A stretch of DNA of 64,000 nucleotides. Origin: CAJINA01 sp964636125. GTDB lineage: Bacteria > Desulfobacterota > Desulfobacteria > Desulfobacterales > CAJINA01. Position numbers and translations under genes: made by a program. How positions within the stretch are numbered: position 1 is the stretch's first letter; the number at the start of each line of letters is the position of its first letter. Positions 63,613-64,000 of the stretch are shown piece after piece. The notes below the pieces were generated by a model. It saw only the letters and a list, made by a program, of their open reading frames with translations, did not search any database and was not told the DNA's origin. The DNA is taken from assembly GCA_964636125.1 (NCBI GenBank), contig CAZWPX010000001.1, positions 1 through 64,000 of the forward strand, read 5' to 3'.

Positions 63613-63732
63613 TCTGAGGACCTCTGGCCTGTTCGAAATCCAGCAGCCACCTTTTGCGTTGCAGGCCGCCGCCATATACGCACAGCGGTTTCTTTTAAGT
63701 ACAGCGTCTGGAGAAAGTCAATACCAGGTGCT

Positions 63733-64000
63733 TCAAGGCTCCGGTTTCCAGAAAACAAGACCACTCAGCAGCAGGGCAGTGGCAATGCTCAGGTCCAGGC
63801 CGGCCACGCCCAGCAGCAGGGGGTAGCTGCCATGGGCCAGCCGGGACAGCGCGGTCCCGGCAAGAATCATCAGGGCCAGAAACGCAAAGAATCCCGGCCT
63901 GAAAAATTGCCAGAGCCTGGGTTGGTCCAGTGTTTTGATTCGATGCAGGTTTTTCCGACAGCCGCGGCTGAAAATGAATTTTGCTTTTATACCACCGATG
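63733..64000 (-). CDS. Membrane protein, C-terminal part (runs off window)
   Basis: The frame enters at 63999 on the minus strand and ends at TGA 63735-63733, giving 88 residues. Two membrane helices are visible (FFAFLALMILAGTALSRLA and a segment ending ATALLLSGLVFW), with a basic N-terminal part. The start lies outside the window, so it is partial; the family is not recognised. It is convergent with the MFS gene. Confidence 0.6.
   Translation of the reverse strand, partial: IGGIKAKFIFSRGCRKNLHRIKTLDQPRLWQFFRPGFFAFLALMILAGTALSRLAHGSYPLLLGVAGLDLSIATALLLSGLVFWKPEP

Overview
The window reads as one chromosomal segment of a strict or facultative anaerobe, most likely a Desulfobacterota (deltaproteobacterial) relative of the Desulfobacteraceae. 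This is inferred from the gene mix: sigma-54 activators, c-type-haem sensor domains, stand-alone diiron (ODP-type) metallo-beta-lactamase proteins, PATAN and Roadblock proteins, Ser/Thr kinases and universal stress proteins. Several families of short inverted intergenic repeats fit too. No rRNA, tRNA, CRISPR array, prophage or intact insertion sequence was seen. Mobile-element traces are limited to a decayed IS3-family left end and MITE-like repeats.

Layout. 0-9.6 kb: a LysR regulator divergent from a small protein and an EamA exporter; a 1040-residue zinc-ribbon/pseudokinase/membrane/serine-protease/TPR protein; an IS remnant and a second EamA exporter; a secreted HAD phosphatase; an AlaX-like editing protein. 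9.9-11.6 kb: cmoB, a small unknown and a TM2 protein. 11.7-23.3 kb: a minus-strand signalling island with a sigma-54 activator, a four-PAS histidine kinase, a hybrid kinase, two ODP-type diiron proteins around a Roadblock protein, a receiver-PATAN protein, a ParA ATPase and a second Roadblock protein. 23.4-27.1 kb: a small membrane protein, a periplasmic solute-binding protein, and a DAHP synthase-prephenate dehydratase fusion behind a phenylalanine-type attenuator. 27.1-32.7 kb: an operon of a USP, a tail-anchored unknown, a kinase-USP-CZB fusion, a metallophosphoesterase and a c-haem-domain Ser/Thr kinase. 33.2-39.1 kb: a UPF0324 transporter with a small membrane protein, plus a c-haem histidine kinase/NtrC pair. 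Good sigma-54 promoters precede both the transporter and the kinase operon. 39.3-44 kb: pdxR divergent from pdxST, then a DEAD-box helicase. 44.06-44.94 kb: three gene remnants in a row (pdxT, hybrid kinase, Fe-alcohol dehydrogenase). 45.2-54.7 kb: hsp20, a Zn-alcohol dehydrogenase, a GDPD-MFS-GDPD-Cds6/AMIN cluster, a SMUG1-type glycosylase, a TerB-like protein, a divergent Na+/Ca2+ exchanger-like protein and an EEP hydrolase. 54.9-64 kb: a BMP-type ABC importer divergent from a dimethylarginine hydrolase-like gene, short hpf, an MFS transporter and a partial membrane protein.

The genes fall into environmental sensing (O2/redox through diiron and haem proteins, His-Asp and Ser/Thr phosphorylation, USP stress proteins) and regulated metabolism (aromatic amino acids, PLP, nucleoside or related uptake). 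The most notable items are the Phe attenuator, the ODP/Roadblock/PATAN/ParA island, the unusual kinase fusions and the sigma-54 circuit around the UPF0324 transporter. Functions were assigned by reading motifs only. No database search was run.
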